64,000 bases of DNA from Enhygromyxa salina. GTDB taxonomy: Bacteria > Myxococcota_A > Polyangia > Nannocystales > Nannocystaceae. Positions within the stretch are counted from its first letter, which is position 1. Each line of letters starts with the position of its first letter. Location: contig NZ_JMCC02000001.1 of NCBI RefSeq assembly GCF_000737335.2, positions 124,001-188,000 of the forward strand, given 5' to 3'. The position numbers were made by a program, and so were the translations under genes. Below the pieces are notes generated by a model. That model worked only from the letters and a program-made list of their open reading frames with translations. It was not told the origin of the DNA and did no database searches. Positions 52,505 through 61,263 of the stretch are shown here, in pieces.

Positions 52505-53641
52505 TCAGTCGCGGACCTGGATCGCGTAGCGGCCGGGCCCGAAGTGAGTGTCTAGGATGGCCAGCAACTCAACACCCGAGACCAACTCGATCGCGGCGCC
52601 ATGCTGTCCCTCATACTCCAGGGCGCGCTTCGTGAAACCCGAGGTCGTGACCAACAAGGCGTGCTTGGCATCTTGCTCGCGGCTGCACTGAACCATCGCC
52701 TCGACGTCGTTGAGGTCGACGTCGTTTGTCGCCCATCGCTTGCATTGGACGACCCACCGCTCGCGTACCGGACCCTTGAGGTTGTCCCGTTGCTTGTAGC
52801 TGACGACGTCGAATCCGTTGTCGCGGACCGACCGCGTGACCTCGACGTCCATGTGGCCCATCTTCCGCAGGAGGTGGCCCACGAAGTGCTCAAAGTGTTC
52901 CCAGCGCAACGAGAGCAGGTTGGTCGGCCGCTTCAGTATGTTGCCCATCGCGGCCTGAATCTGCTCGATCTCGGCTTGCGTGTTCGGCATCATGCACATC
53001 CGCTCGATCGCGTCAATGTCACCGATCTCGCCAAGCAGATTGAGGGCGCAGACACGAACGTCAGGCGCGGGGTGAATGAGAAACTTGTCCAACTGCTTCA
53101 TGGTCGCGCCGACCGCAAGTTGAGCAGCGTGGGTCTCGAGGCATGCGAACGCGGCCTCCCGGAACTGGGCCGGACAGTCCGAGCCGAGGATGCCGACGTC
53201 CAACAGCTGCGCGAGATCGCGGACATGCTCGCGCTCGAGGGTCGCGGCGCGGAGCGTTCGCAGCGCTCGCGTACGGAGCTCGGACGACTCGCTGCCGTCG
53301 ACCGAGATCTCGACGGTCTTGTCGATGAAACCGGTGAGGTCGTGAAGCCGGTCACCGAGCATGGTAAGCGCGAGCAGACGAACGCGGGCGTCTCGATCAC
53401 GGCGAAGTGCACGGACCAGATACGTGCATGCCCGCTCTCGACCCTCGTCGTTCAGGCCCGTGATGACTTCTCGCAGGGCGATCTCGGCGATGGCGTAGTC
53501 GGCGGCGTCGAGGATCGCGGGGATGGCTTCGTGTCCAAGGCTGGCGATCTCCGACAGGTAGATCTGACGCTCGAGTAGGTCGGACTTCGCAAGACTTTCG
53601 AGCAGCGAATTAATTTGGGCATCGATGTGAGGGGCGGTCAC
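52505..53641 (-). CDS. HEAT-like repeat protein with Mrr-type restriction endonuclease domain
   Basis: 378 residues, GTG start. Residues 1-235 are helical HEAT/ARM-like repeats ('RDRDARVRLLALTMLGDR', 'HPAPDVRVCALNLLGEIGD'). Residues about 245-375 are an Mrr_cat PD-(D/E)xK fold: 'FEHFVGHLLRKMGHMDVEVT', 'RDNGFDVVSYKQ', 'ERWVVQCKRW' (the QxK of the active site), 'DAKHALLVTTSGFTKRALEY'. Could be a type IV restriction enzyme for modified DNA, or a DNA-repair nuclease. No methylase adjacent. Fits a defence function, but stands alone. Confidence 0.82.
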   Translation of the reverse strand: MTAPHIDAQINSLLESLAKSDLLERQIYLSEIASLGHEAIPAILDAADYAIAEIALREVITGLNDEGRERACTYLVRALRRDRDARVRLLALTMLGDRLHDLTGFIDKTVEISVDGSESSELRTRALRTLRAATLEREHVRDLAQLLDVGILGSDCPAQFREAAFACLETHAAQLAVGATMKQLDKFLIHPAPDVRVCALNLLGEIGDIDAIERMCMMPNTQAEIEQIQAAMGNILKRPTNLLSLRWEHFEHFVGHLLRKMGHMDVEVTRSVRDNGFDVVSYKQRDNLKGPVRERWVVQCKRWATNDVDLNDVEAMVQCSREQDAKHALLVTTSGFTKRALEYEGQHGAAIELVSGVELLAILDTHFGPGRYAIQVRD

Positions 53642-53748
53642 CGCGACAGGATACCCCGACGTAGCGTTCGGTCGGCTGCAAACTGACCACGGCTGTCTCT
53701 GAGTCGAGCGCTTCGGTCAAAGCTCACTCGTCGAGCAGATTCATCGTC

Positions 53749-55128
53749 TCACCAGTACTCGATGGTAGTACGGCAGCCAGCGCACACGGCGGCCTTGGGC
53801 CCAAACACGAACCAATGCATGGGCGCACCGCAATAACACTCTGGTGGTCCGGGCCGAACAGCCAACAAGCGCAGGCAACCTTGCAGGACCCTGCCGGCCG
53901 CCTCTGCGTCAACCTCAGTGTCTAGCTCGGCCTGATGATCTCCGATCTTTAGCTGCTTGTCCGACCAGCTGATTCGCTCGGGACGCAGCTGCGCATAGCC
54001 GATGCGTTGGGGCTCAGCGCCTGTCAGCCACTGCACCGACGCGGTCGTGAGAACGAGTCCGGCTTTGCCCTGCCCGAATATGGATGTCGAGAAGAACGCG
54101 ATCACGGAGTCACCGAGCGGCAACCGCAAAAATTCCTGCCGGGCGCGACGCTGCTCATCTTCGTCCATGCCGATCGAGAGTCGAGTGGCCCATGATCCAA
54201 GTAGCTGCGCACGAGCTTCGGCTAGTAGTTCGCCGCGCGTGACCAGATTCAGTACGGGGGGCGCGTCCGGCTGTCGTCGTGCCAGCGCATGAGCCAAAGA
54301 CAAGGTCTGGTCGAACGAGCCGTCGGGCTGTCGTTGTTGCGTGACGAGTTGCTCGTCGTAGCTCTGCGCCTGGGCTTCGATTTCGCGCAACTCTGCCGAC
54401 TCGCGCAGCACGAGCCCCGTGTCGGCACACTTGCGGACGAGGGTATCCCACGTCTCATCAACGAGTTCCGTTGCAGCAACGAACATAGCAACCCATGCAG
54501 TGCCAAGCCGTTGCTTTCTCATGTCCGAAGCCCCATTGCCCAGCCACCTGATCAACATGAAAGTGACGACGCCGGCCAGTCCCGCATCCACCCCCGTGAG
54601 CGCACTGGCGATCTGTGCCACACGCCCAGCTTGGTCGCGCTGTTCGACGTACTGCACCACCACGTCGAGGAAGCCAGGATCGAGCTCTCCGGCATCGACC
54701 AGCGCTTGAATGGCAGCATTGATCTCGGCTGTCACGGGCGTCAGCCGTTCGGTAATCCTCACCTCATGAGGCTCATGGAGGGCGAACCTTCCGAGGGCCT
54801 CGCTAAACGATGGAGGTAAAGTTGATCGCTCCGCGACTCCGCCGAGGCTCCGCATGGCTTTACTGAGCGCCGTGATTAAGCGGCTGGGCCGGCAGGCCTC
54901 CGCAAGTTCGGCGAGGTCTTCAGCTTCGACGGCGGCGGCGACTGCTTGGACAGATGGAACGACCGCGAGGCCGAGATGGCGATCGTAGAGACTCCATGCT
55001 GTCCAAGTCGCCTTCGGGCCCGAAGTCGGCAGAGTCGCTCGTGCGGGAGCTCGCGCACCACAAAATGGGCACAGGTTCCAGCTGTGCTCGAGAGCTTTTT
55101 GACACGTCGCACAACGCATTCCGATCAT
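53749..55128 (-). CDS. Zinc-ribbon protein of unknown function
   Basis: 459 residues. N-terminal Cys4 zinc ribbon: CATCQKALEHSWNLCPFC (C6, C9, C20, C23 from ATG 55128). C-terminus has a second: ECYCGAPMHW ... AVCAGCRTT. Between them lies a helical domain (about 50-280) and an alpha/beta part (about 290-420) with no recognised motif; hydrophobic stretches such as 'AGLAGVVTFMLIRWLG' could be a membrane segment. Its ATG overlaps the stop of a helicase fragment (ATGA). Unknown function. Confidence 0.7.
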   Translation of the reverse strand: MIGMRCATCQKALEHSWNLCPFCGARAPARATLPTSGPKATWTAWSLYDRHLGLAVVPSVQAVAAAVEAEDLAELAEACRPSRLITALSKAMRSLGGVAERSTLPPSFSEALGRFALHEPHEVRITERLTPVTAEINAAIQALVDAGELDPGFLDVVVQYVEQRDQAGRVAQIASALTGVDAGLAGVVTFMLIRWLGNGASDMRKQRLGTAWVAMFVAATELVDETWDTLVRKCADTGLVLRESAELREIEAQAQSYDEQLVTQQRQPDGSFDQTLSLAHALARRQPDAPPVLNLVTRGELLAEARAQLLGSWATRLSIGMDEDEQRRARQEFLRLPLGDSVIAFFSTSIFGQGKAGLVLTTASVQWLTGAEPQRIGYAQLRPERISWSDKQLKIGDHQAELDTEVDAEAAGRVLQGCLRLLAVRPGPPECYCGAPMHWFVFGPKAAVCAGCRTTIEYW

Positions 55129-55724
55129 CCTGCCTTCAGCACCCGGCTAGGCTTTCCGTGCGCGGTGACCAACGCCTCGAGCTTGGCCCGCGTCACCGCG
55201 ACATAAAACAGCGCCCGCTCCATCTCCTCGGCCTCCCGCTTCACGGACGCATCCTCCGACCGCTCGACCGCCCGCCACCACGGCATCAGGTCATCGTTCA
55301 CCCCCGCGATGATCATCCGCTCGAACTCCAGCCCCTTCACGCGGTGCATCGTCGCCACGCGCAGCCCGGGCCTCGATGGATCATCCGGCTTCGAGCGCTG
55401 CACCCTGTACGTCTCGACCCCCGCCTGGTTGAGCGCGGCCTCGTACTGATCCCGCAGCTTGTTCGTCCGCGCGACCAGGCAAGTCCGCGACGGCTCGCCC
55501 CGCCCCACCCACTCGACGATCCCCGCGACCTCGCCCTCAAACGTCTCGAACAGCTGCACGTCCGGCGGGTTGCCGTGCATCAGCGACTTGTAGCCCTTCG
55601 TCGTATCCGCCCCGTCGTCTAGATCGTCGACCTCCGGGATGATGGCGGACGTGTCGACACGCGCCACACCCCCGACGGCGTAGCGATGGTTGAAATGGGA
55701 TCCGGGGGCGAATGCGAGCATGGG
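55125..55724 (-). pseudogene. UvrD/Rep-type helicase, C-terminal remnant
   Basis: About 199 codons keep helicase motifs IV-VI: 'SRTCLVARTNKLRDQYEAAL', 'GLRVATMHRVKGLEFERMII' (motif V) and 'ERALFYVAVTRAK' (motif VI). The Walker A, motif II and everything upstream are missing; above 55724 the frame is Arg/Pro-rich and unlike a helicase. So the 5' two-thirds of the gene is lost. The stop overlaps the zinc-ribbon gene start, suggesting they were an operon. Confidence 0.75.
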
Positions 55725-55985
55725 CACTGGGCGGCAGAGCGGTGTTTTACCACGGGCGTGTCGGCTTGGGCCGCGAGTCGCTCGGTGAAAGGTGGCCCAT
55801 TTTGGAACTGGGACCGGAGGACTCGCTCGCGAGATCTCGCGAACGACCAGGGGACGCTGGCCCCGAGCGAGAGCCTTCGATACCCTCGAAGAACTCATCG
55901 ATCGGCCACGATTCGCTCACCGTTTCACGATCTCTACACGAAGAAGTTGCGACGGCGGCCTGCACGACCGCAGCAGCGGTAGAAA

Positions 55986-56210
55986 TCACGAGGCGCGGCA
56001 TGGTTGCTGAATCCTAACGTAGGGCGCGACGCTTGGCACGCCGTTCTCCGACAACACGAACAGCATGTAGTACCCGGGCGTTGCCTCCCTTGGGGGGGCG
56101 GGCGCGCGGACGGTCACGCTGTTGGCGTCTGCCCCGAGCACCGTGAGCGGGACGAAGAGCTGGCCTTGGTCAACTGATGTCTTCACCGACAGCCCCGTGT
56201 TGGCCAACAT
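55986..56210 (-). pseudogene. Galactose-oxidase-like C-terminal (DUF1929) fragment
   Basis: The 74 codons give 'VDQGQLFVPLTVLGADANSV', 'TVRAPAPPREATPGYYMLFV' and 'GVPSVAPYVRI', the last part of the DUF1929 early-set domain that closes kelch/galactose-oxidase proteins. The catalytic kelch part is absent. Region 55725-55985 holds no gene. Confidence 0.7.
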
Positions 56211-56290
56211 GATGGGGGGCCGAACTACTCACGCGGGGTCGCCTGCGTCCCGGATTGTGTGCCCTCTGGGGCCTCATCGAGGGAGCTCGA

Positions 56291-56831
56291 GTGGTGCGAC
56301 GTCGGCCCGAGTTGCGGCTGATCCTGCTGTTGGCCGCAGGCGTGCACGTCAGCGCGTGCGGACCAACGCAGATCACTGATGAGACCGAAGCCGACGAGAC
56401 AAGACCCCAGCGTGCGGGTCACCGTCAGGTGAGTTCCAGTTCGCCTCCGGCCAGATCGAGCCGACGTTGAATTGTGCAGAATTGGCCAGCGACACCCCCT
56501 TCGGCGAATTGAGTCACGCTGAGGTCATTCAGCCGCTTTGGGACCTGTATTGCGCCCAGGGCGATTGCCACGGCGGCGCGGCCTCTGCCCAAGGACTCGA
56601 TCTGTCAATTGATGCGTACGACCGCTTGAACGGCGTGCCATCTACGCAGTCCGCAACGGCGATGCCGTTGATCACCCCAGGCGCGCCCTCGGAGTCCTAT
56701 TTGTGGTAAGAACTCTCGGGCACCCAAGCGTGCCCCTGCCCAGGTCACCGCAGGGTGGCACTTTGGATCCGGTCAACGATGCGCAGATGCGACACCTGAC
56801 TACGTGGATCTGCGCCGGCGCCCCACAATAG
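56291..56831 (+). pseudogene. Frameshifted c-type-cytochrome-like lipoprotein gene
   Basis: A signal peptide with lipobox (LRLILLLAAGVHVSACG) starts at GTG 56291, but the frame shifts about 56440-56467. The next frame (56467-56709) reads IQPLWDLYCAQGDCHGGAAS, a near CxxxxCH heme-type site, with 'GLDLSIDAYDRLNGVPSTQS' and 'LITPGAPSESYLW'. After a TAA the third frame gives SPQGGTLDPVNDAQMRHLTT and 'WICAGAP'. The three pieces make one protein of the planctomycete-cytochrome-like type, broken by at least two indels. Confidence 0.7.
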
Positions 56832-56840
56832 CGGTGCCGA

Positions 56841-57411
56841 TTACGCAGCACCTCCAACGACGCTGGCGATGACCTGCAAGAAGGACTCATCGGCCGTGGT
56901 CAGTTCGGCCCGGGGATCACGGCGGTGCTCGATCAGGGACTCGATGTGCTCGAGCCGCCGCGCTTCGAGCCGCTCGAACTCGTTGTTGAGCTTGGGGCCA
57001 AGCTCGGCGCGGTCGGCCTCGAGCCTACGCTTGACGGCGTCGACCGCCTTGGGCAGCAGCTGCTCCAGTGCTTCGGGGCCGATGTAGAGGCCATCGACCG
57101 GGGGCGGGACGTCACGGAGCACGCTCTCGGTGGAGAGCAGGCTGGCTCGGTGTTGACTCGAGGTGTCGCTAATGAACTGGGTTTGGCGGGGGTCGAGGAC
57201 GCGGATCTCGGGCTCGACCTCCTCGAGGATCATCGCCTCTTGGTAGCGAACGATCTCTGACACGCCGACGCAGGGCCAGGCTTGGGTGCCGGTTGAGGCG
57301 TAGTCGACGCGGACGATGCGCCAGACAGCGTAGCCAAGTTCAACGTGGGCTCCAGGGGCGATCGGTGTGGCATGCTGGGTCCTGGGCGGGGCCGAGGATT
57401 CTTACCACCCG
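56841..57411 (-). pseudogene. C-terminal fragment of an unknown larger protein
   Basis: The minus-strand frame is open from 57411 (after a TAA) to a TAA at 56841, about 189 codons, and the coding look begins near 'GAHVELGYAVWRIVRVDYAS' with no usable ATG until a GTG at 57263. It has a Glu/Arg-rich coiled coil late ('NNEFERLEARRLEHIESLIE'). Resembles the tail of a large helicase-like or ATPase protein but I cannot name it. Missing 5' part, so probably a remnant. Confidence 0.5.
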
Positions 57412-57513
57412 CGCGGGGGGCGATGGGGCTCGCGTGGAGGCTCGAGCAGTACGATGGCTGGTGAAATGAGACGGTTCGGCAGACGACCGCGAGCAACGCT
57501 ACAATCGCCAACA

Positions 57514-59673
57514 ATGCGCGCTCGCTTGGCCTGGCTGTTGTCTGCGGTGTTTGCGGTGGTTGCCGTCGTCGGGTGCCGCGGTGACGACCCGTCGCGTGGC
57601 GGCCCGCCGCCAACCCCACGCGAAGACGTCGTCGAGGTCATTCATGGCCGCGAGGTTCACGATCCCTACCGCTGGCTCGAGGCCGGCGACCGGGCCGGCG
57701 TGCGTGCGTGGGTGCGCCGTCAGGATCTGCACGCTCGCTCGGTGCTCGGCGCCTCGGCGCATCGGCAGGGCTTTCGCAACGAGCTGCGTCGAATGTGGGA
57801 CCGCGACGCGATCGTTGGCCCGGTCGACAAGCGTGGTGATCGCTACTTCTACGGCCGCCGCCACAAAGGCCGCGACAAGACGGTCTACTACGTCCGCGAG
57901 GGCCTGCGCGGGCGCGAGCGGGTGCTCATCGATCCGGCCAAGCTGTCCGACAACGGCAGCCTTGGCGTTCGCAGCATCTACCCAAGCCGCGACGGCAACA
58001 AAGTCGCGTATGCCGTCAGCCGCAACAACGCCGACGCGGCGACCCTGTATGTGCGCGACGTGAACACCGGAACGGACCTTCGCAATGACATGATCCCAGG
58101 CGCCCGGTTTGCGAGCCCGCAGTGGGCGCCCGACAACCAATCATTCTACTATACGGGTCTCCCCGACGATCCGACCATCCCACCCTCCAAGCTGGCCGGT
58201 CACGCGAGCGTGCGCCGCCACGTGCTCGGGCAGCCGCCCGCGCACGACGAGGTGGTGTTCGGGCCAACCGGTGACGCGCGCACCTTCTTGGCGCCTGGGC
58301 TGGTGTTTGATGGGCGCTATTTGTTGGTGCACGTGATCCACGGGGCAGCCGGGGCCGCAGATATCTACTTTCAGGATCTAAAGAGTGGCGGCGAGCTGCA
58401 GCCGCTGACCGTTGGCAGCGGCGCGACCAACATCGCGTTTGGCTACCGCGATCGTTTCTACTTGTTCACCAGCGAGGGCGCCCCACGCTACCGGCTGATC
58501 GAGATCGATCCGCAGGCGCCCGCGCGCAGCAATTGGCGCGAGGTGGTCCCGCAGGGCGAGCACGTCCTCAACAGCGTGGCCCTGATGAATGGTCACCTGA
58601 TCTTGAACTATCTCGATGACGTCAACGCCCGCGTCATCGTGCGCCGGCTCGACGATGGGCGCAGCTGGCCGGTCGAGCTGCCTTCGGCGGGCGCGGTCGC
58701 GGGGATCTGGACGGATCCCAGCGTGAACGAGGCATTGATCGCGTTCAGCTCGCTGGCCCAGGAGGGCGTGATCTACAGGGTCCCGATCCCCGCAGAGGCC
58801 CGCGCAACCGCGACGCCCGAGCTGTTCTGGGCGCCCGAGGACCTGCAAGAAGCCCGCGATGCGCAGCTGGTGATGCGCCAGCTGTTCACCCGCTCGCCCG
58901 ACGGCGCCCAGATCTCGGTGTTCGTGCTGCACCGCGGCGACCTCGTGCTCGATGGCCAAAACCCCACGGTCTTGTACGGCTACGGCGGCTTCGGCATCCC
59001 GATCACCCCGGGCTACAACCCGCTCGCGGCGCTGTGGGCCCAGCGGGGCGGCGTCTGGGCCCAGGCCAGCATTCGCGGCGGCGGTGAGTACGGTGAAGAC
59101 TGGCACCGCGCAGGCAAGCGCGGGCACAAGCAAGACGTGTTCAACGACTTCATCGGCGCGGCCGAGCACCTCGTCGCCGCCGGCTACGCGAGCCCGGCCA
59201 CGCTGGGGATCATGGGCGGCTCCAACGGCGGCCTGCTCGTCGGCGCGGCCTCGACCCAGCGACCCGATCTCTTTGGCGCGGTGGTCTGCCAGGTCCCGTT
59301 GCTGGACATGATCCGCTATCCAAAGTTTGGGCTCGGCGAGCTGTGGATCGACGAATATGGCGACCCCGAAGATCCGAGCGCGTTCGCGGCCTTGTACGAG
59401 TATTCGCCGTATCACCAGATCCGCGCTGGCGTTCGCTATCCGTCGTTGTTGATGATGTCGGCGGACACCGATGATCGCGTGGATCCGCTCCACGCCCGCA
59501 AGTACGTCGCCGCGATGCAGCACGCGAGCGCAGGCGAGGGCCCGGTGCTGCTGCGCACGCAGGCCCAGGCTGGGCACGGCGGGCCGGACTCGGTGACGGG
59601 GCGGATCGAGTCCTACGCGGACATCCTGTCGTTCTTGCTGACCGAGCTGGCGCCCAATTGGGGCAAAGGCTGA
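57514..59673 (+). CDS. S9A prolyl oligopeptidase-family lipoprotein
   Basis: 719 residues from ATG 57514. Signal peptide with lipobox VAVVGC (Cys 20). Seven-bladed propeller (about 70-430) then the hydrolase domain: 'PTVLYGYGGFGIPITPGYNP', 'ASIRGGGEYGEDWHRAGK', nucleophile in GIMGGSNGGLLVGA (S570), Asp in SADTDDRVDP, His in AQAGHGG. All three catalytic residues are in place. Predicted to cleave short proline-containing peptides in the periplasm or at the surface. Length fits family (about 700). Confidence 0.93.
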   Translation: MRARLAWLLSAVFAVVAVVGCRGDDPSRGGPPPTPREDVVEVIHGREVHDPYRWLEAGDRAGVRAWVRRQDLHARSVLGASAHRQGFRNELRRMWDRDAIVGPVDKRGDRYFYGRRHKGRDKTVYYVREGLRGRERVLIDPAKLSDNGSLGVRSIYPSRDGNKVAYAVSRNNADAATLYVRDVNTGTDLRNDMIPGARFASPQWAPDNQSFYYTGLPDDPTIPPSKLAGHASVRRHVLGQPPAHDEVVFGPTGDARTFLAPGLVFDGRYLLVHVIHGAAGAADIYFQDLKSGGELQPLTVGSGATNIAFGYRDRFYLFTSEGAPRYRLIEIDPQAPARSNWREVVPQGEHVLNSVALMNGHLILNYLDDVNARVIVRRLDDGRSWPVELPSAGAVAGIWTDPSVNEALIAFSSLAQEGVIYRVPIPAEARATATPELFWAPEDLQEARDAQLVMRQLFTRSPDGAQISVFVLHRGDLVLDGQNPTVLYGYGGFGIPITPGYNPLAALWAQRGGVWAQASIRGGGEYGEDWHRAGKRGHKQDVFNDFIGAAEHLVAAGYASPATLGIMGGSNGGLLVGAASTQRPDLFGAVVCQVPLLDMIRYPKFGLGELWIDEYGDPEDPSAFAALYEYSPYHQIRAGVRYPSLLMMSADTDDRVDPLHARKYVAAMQHASAGEGPVLLRTQAQAGHGGPDSVTGRIESYADILSFLLTELAPNWGKG

Positions 59674-59832
59674 TCAGGAGCTGTCAGCTCCGCTCGGGTC
59701 CCGTGGGTGGACGGACCGGCGTCGGCCCTGCTTCATGCGCAGATCCATCGAACCGAGCGCGGCGATCACCTCGTCGAGCTTGGCCTCGAGGGCGACCCGA
59801 TCCTCGAACTTCTTGGTCGCCGTGCAAACCAG
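59674..59832 (-). pseudogene. Duplicated 3' end of the large ATPase gene
   Basis: The minus strand encodes KKFEDRVALEAKLDEVIAAL and 'GSMDLRMKQG', matching the last about 45 residues of the ATPase at 61264 with about 90% base identity over 59684-59832 versus 61263-61407. It has no 5' part. It flanks the Rpn-like gene on the left as the true gene end flanks it on the right, both in the same orientation. Confidence 0.85.
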
Positions 59833-59895
59833 TGGCCCGCTGGCGGGCCACACGAGGTGGCCCGCCGGCGGGCCACCGTCCCGCTGACGGGCCAC
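59832..59895. repeat. Cluster of strong palindromes
   Basis: GTGGCCCGC-TG-GCGGGCCAC (59832-59851), a 20-bp perfect palindrome GTGGCCCGCCGGCGGGCCAC (59857-59876) and a weaker CCCG-CTGA-CGGG hairpin (59880-59891) in a row. They begin exactly at the edge of the duplicated ATPase end, upstream of the Rpn-like gene. Confidence 0.8.
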
Positions 59896-59967
59896 CAATT
59901 TTTGCGGTTCGCACGAGATCACTGACAAATCTGCGTGGCACGTCGCTTGCCTTTGGTGTGCGTCACG

Positions 59968-60888
59968 ATGCCAAGCACACTCCATCAAGGCGTGGTCTCG
60001 CTGTTCTGTGATGACTCGGCCCTCGCGTTCGATCTCCTGCGCTCGGTGTTTGGCATCGAGTTGCCTGAACTCACACAATACACGGATCGCAAGGGCGAGC
60101 TCGATCGCTACCTGCCCGTGGTCGGCGACACGGGGGAGATTCGCATGGATGTCGCCCTCTCCGCCGAGCTTCAGCGCCCAGAATATCGGCGGGCTGGGAT
60201 CGCGGTGATCGTCGAGGTTCAAAAGGAGATCAACTCCGTCAAGCGATGGCGATTGTGGGTCTATTGGGCGCTGCTTGCCGAGCGTCTACGTCGAAATACT
60301 GCGGTTCTCGTCGTTCCACTGTCGAAAGCTGTGGCGCGTTGGTCTCGAGGGCTTGGGCGGCTCGAGATTCCGATCCGTGAAGGTTTGCTGGTTCTCGACC
60401 ACGAAAACATGCCGCGGATCAGCGATCTCGAGGAAGCCCGACTACGACCGGCGTGGACGGTGCTCTCGGCGGTGATCCACGCGATCAACGGTGACTACGA
60501 GAGCGCTCGAATTGCATTCGAGATGGCCCTGGAGCTCGCGGATGAACGCCGCTGGCGCTACGCTGCGATTATCTTGAGCGCCGTGCCCAAGCACGAGGCG
60601 GACCAGATGAAGGAAGCGATGAACATGGAAGAACAACACAAACTGACCGAACTCGAACTCAACAGCATCGCGTACCACGACGGGTTGGACCGCGGGAAAC
60701 TCGAGGGCAAGCTCGAGGGCAAGCTCGAGGGTCTCGCGGAGATCTTGTTCACGATCCTCGAGCTGCGAGAGCTCCCGATTGACGCAGCGACCGAGGCCAG
60801 GATCCGAGCGTGCAACAACCCAGATCTGCTCAAGCGCTGGGCAGCCCGCGCCACGCAGGTAAGCGAGACAGCGAGCATTTTCGACTGA
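59968..60888 (+). CDS. Rpn/YhgA-like PD-(D/E)xK nuclease family protein
   Basis: 306 residues from ATG 59968. N-terminal domain (10-150) has a PD-(D/E)xK layout: acid in 'IRMDVAL' (D61) and AVIVEVQKEIN (E83-x-Q85-K86). The C-terminus has LEGKLEGKLEGL, the tandem charged repeat seen in recombination-promoting nucleases and related transposase-like proteins. The family promotes RecA-independent recombination in E. coli. It is inserted between the S9 peptidase and the ATPase, bracketed by duplicates. Confidence 0.65.
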   Translation: MPSTLHQGVVSLFCDDSALAFDLLRSVFGIELPELTQYTDRKGELDRYLPVVGDTGEIRMDVALSAELQRPEYRRAGIAVIVEVQKEINSVKRWRLWVYWALLAERLRRNTAVLVVPLSKAVARWSRGLGRLEIPIREGLLVLDHENMPRISDLEEARLRPAWTVLSAVIHAINGDYESARIAFEMALELADERRWRYAAIILSAVPKHEADQMKEAMNMEEQHKLTELELNSIAYHDGLDRGKLEGKLEGKLEGLAEILFTILELRELPIDAATEARIRACNNPDLLKRWAARATQVSETASIFD

Positions 60889-60910
60889 CGCGGTTCCGTG
60901 TTAGCGAGCC

Positions 60911-61240
60911 GTGAGCCCCCCAGGATGGGCCGACTGGCGCAAGCACGAGGCGGACCAGATGAAGGAAGCGATGAACATGGAAGAACAACACAAACTGACC
61001 GAACTCGAACTCAACAGCATCGCGTACCACGACGGGTTGGACCGCGGGAAACTCGAGGGCAAGCTCGAGGGCAAGCTCGAGGGTCTCGCGGAGATCTTGT
61101 TCACGATCCTCGAGCTGCGAGAGCTCCCGATTGACGCAGCGACCGAGGCCAGGATCCGAGCGTGCAACAACCCAGATCTGCTCAAGCGCTGGGCAGCCCG
61201 CGCCACGCAGGCAAGCGAGACAGCGAGCATTTTCGACTGA
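60911..61240 (+). pseudogene. Tandem copy of the Rpn-like gene 3' end
   Basis: 60940-61264 repeats 60588-60912 with one mismatch seen (T/C at 60860 versus 61212). It carries the last about 98 codons, including LEGKLEGKLEGL and the stop. Between the copies (60913-60940) is a 28-bp remnant resembling the ATPase 3' tip. No catalytic part, though a GTG-initiated reading frame is open. Confidence 0.85.
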
Positions 61241-61263
61241 CGCGGTTCCGTGTTAGCGAGCCG

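Noticed and set aside
56467..56709. Second selenoprotein candidate at the broken heme-type gene
   Set aside because: The interrupting codon after SYLW is TAA, and the downstream part is in a different frame, so it is a frameshift rather than recoding.
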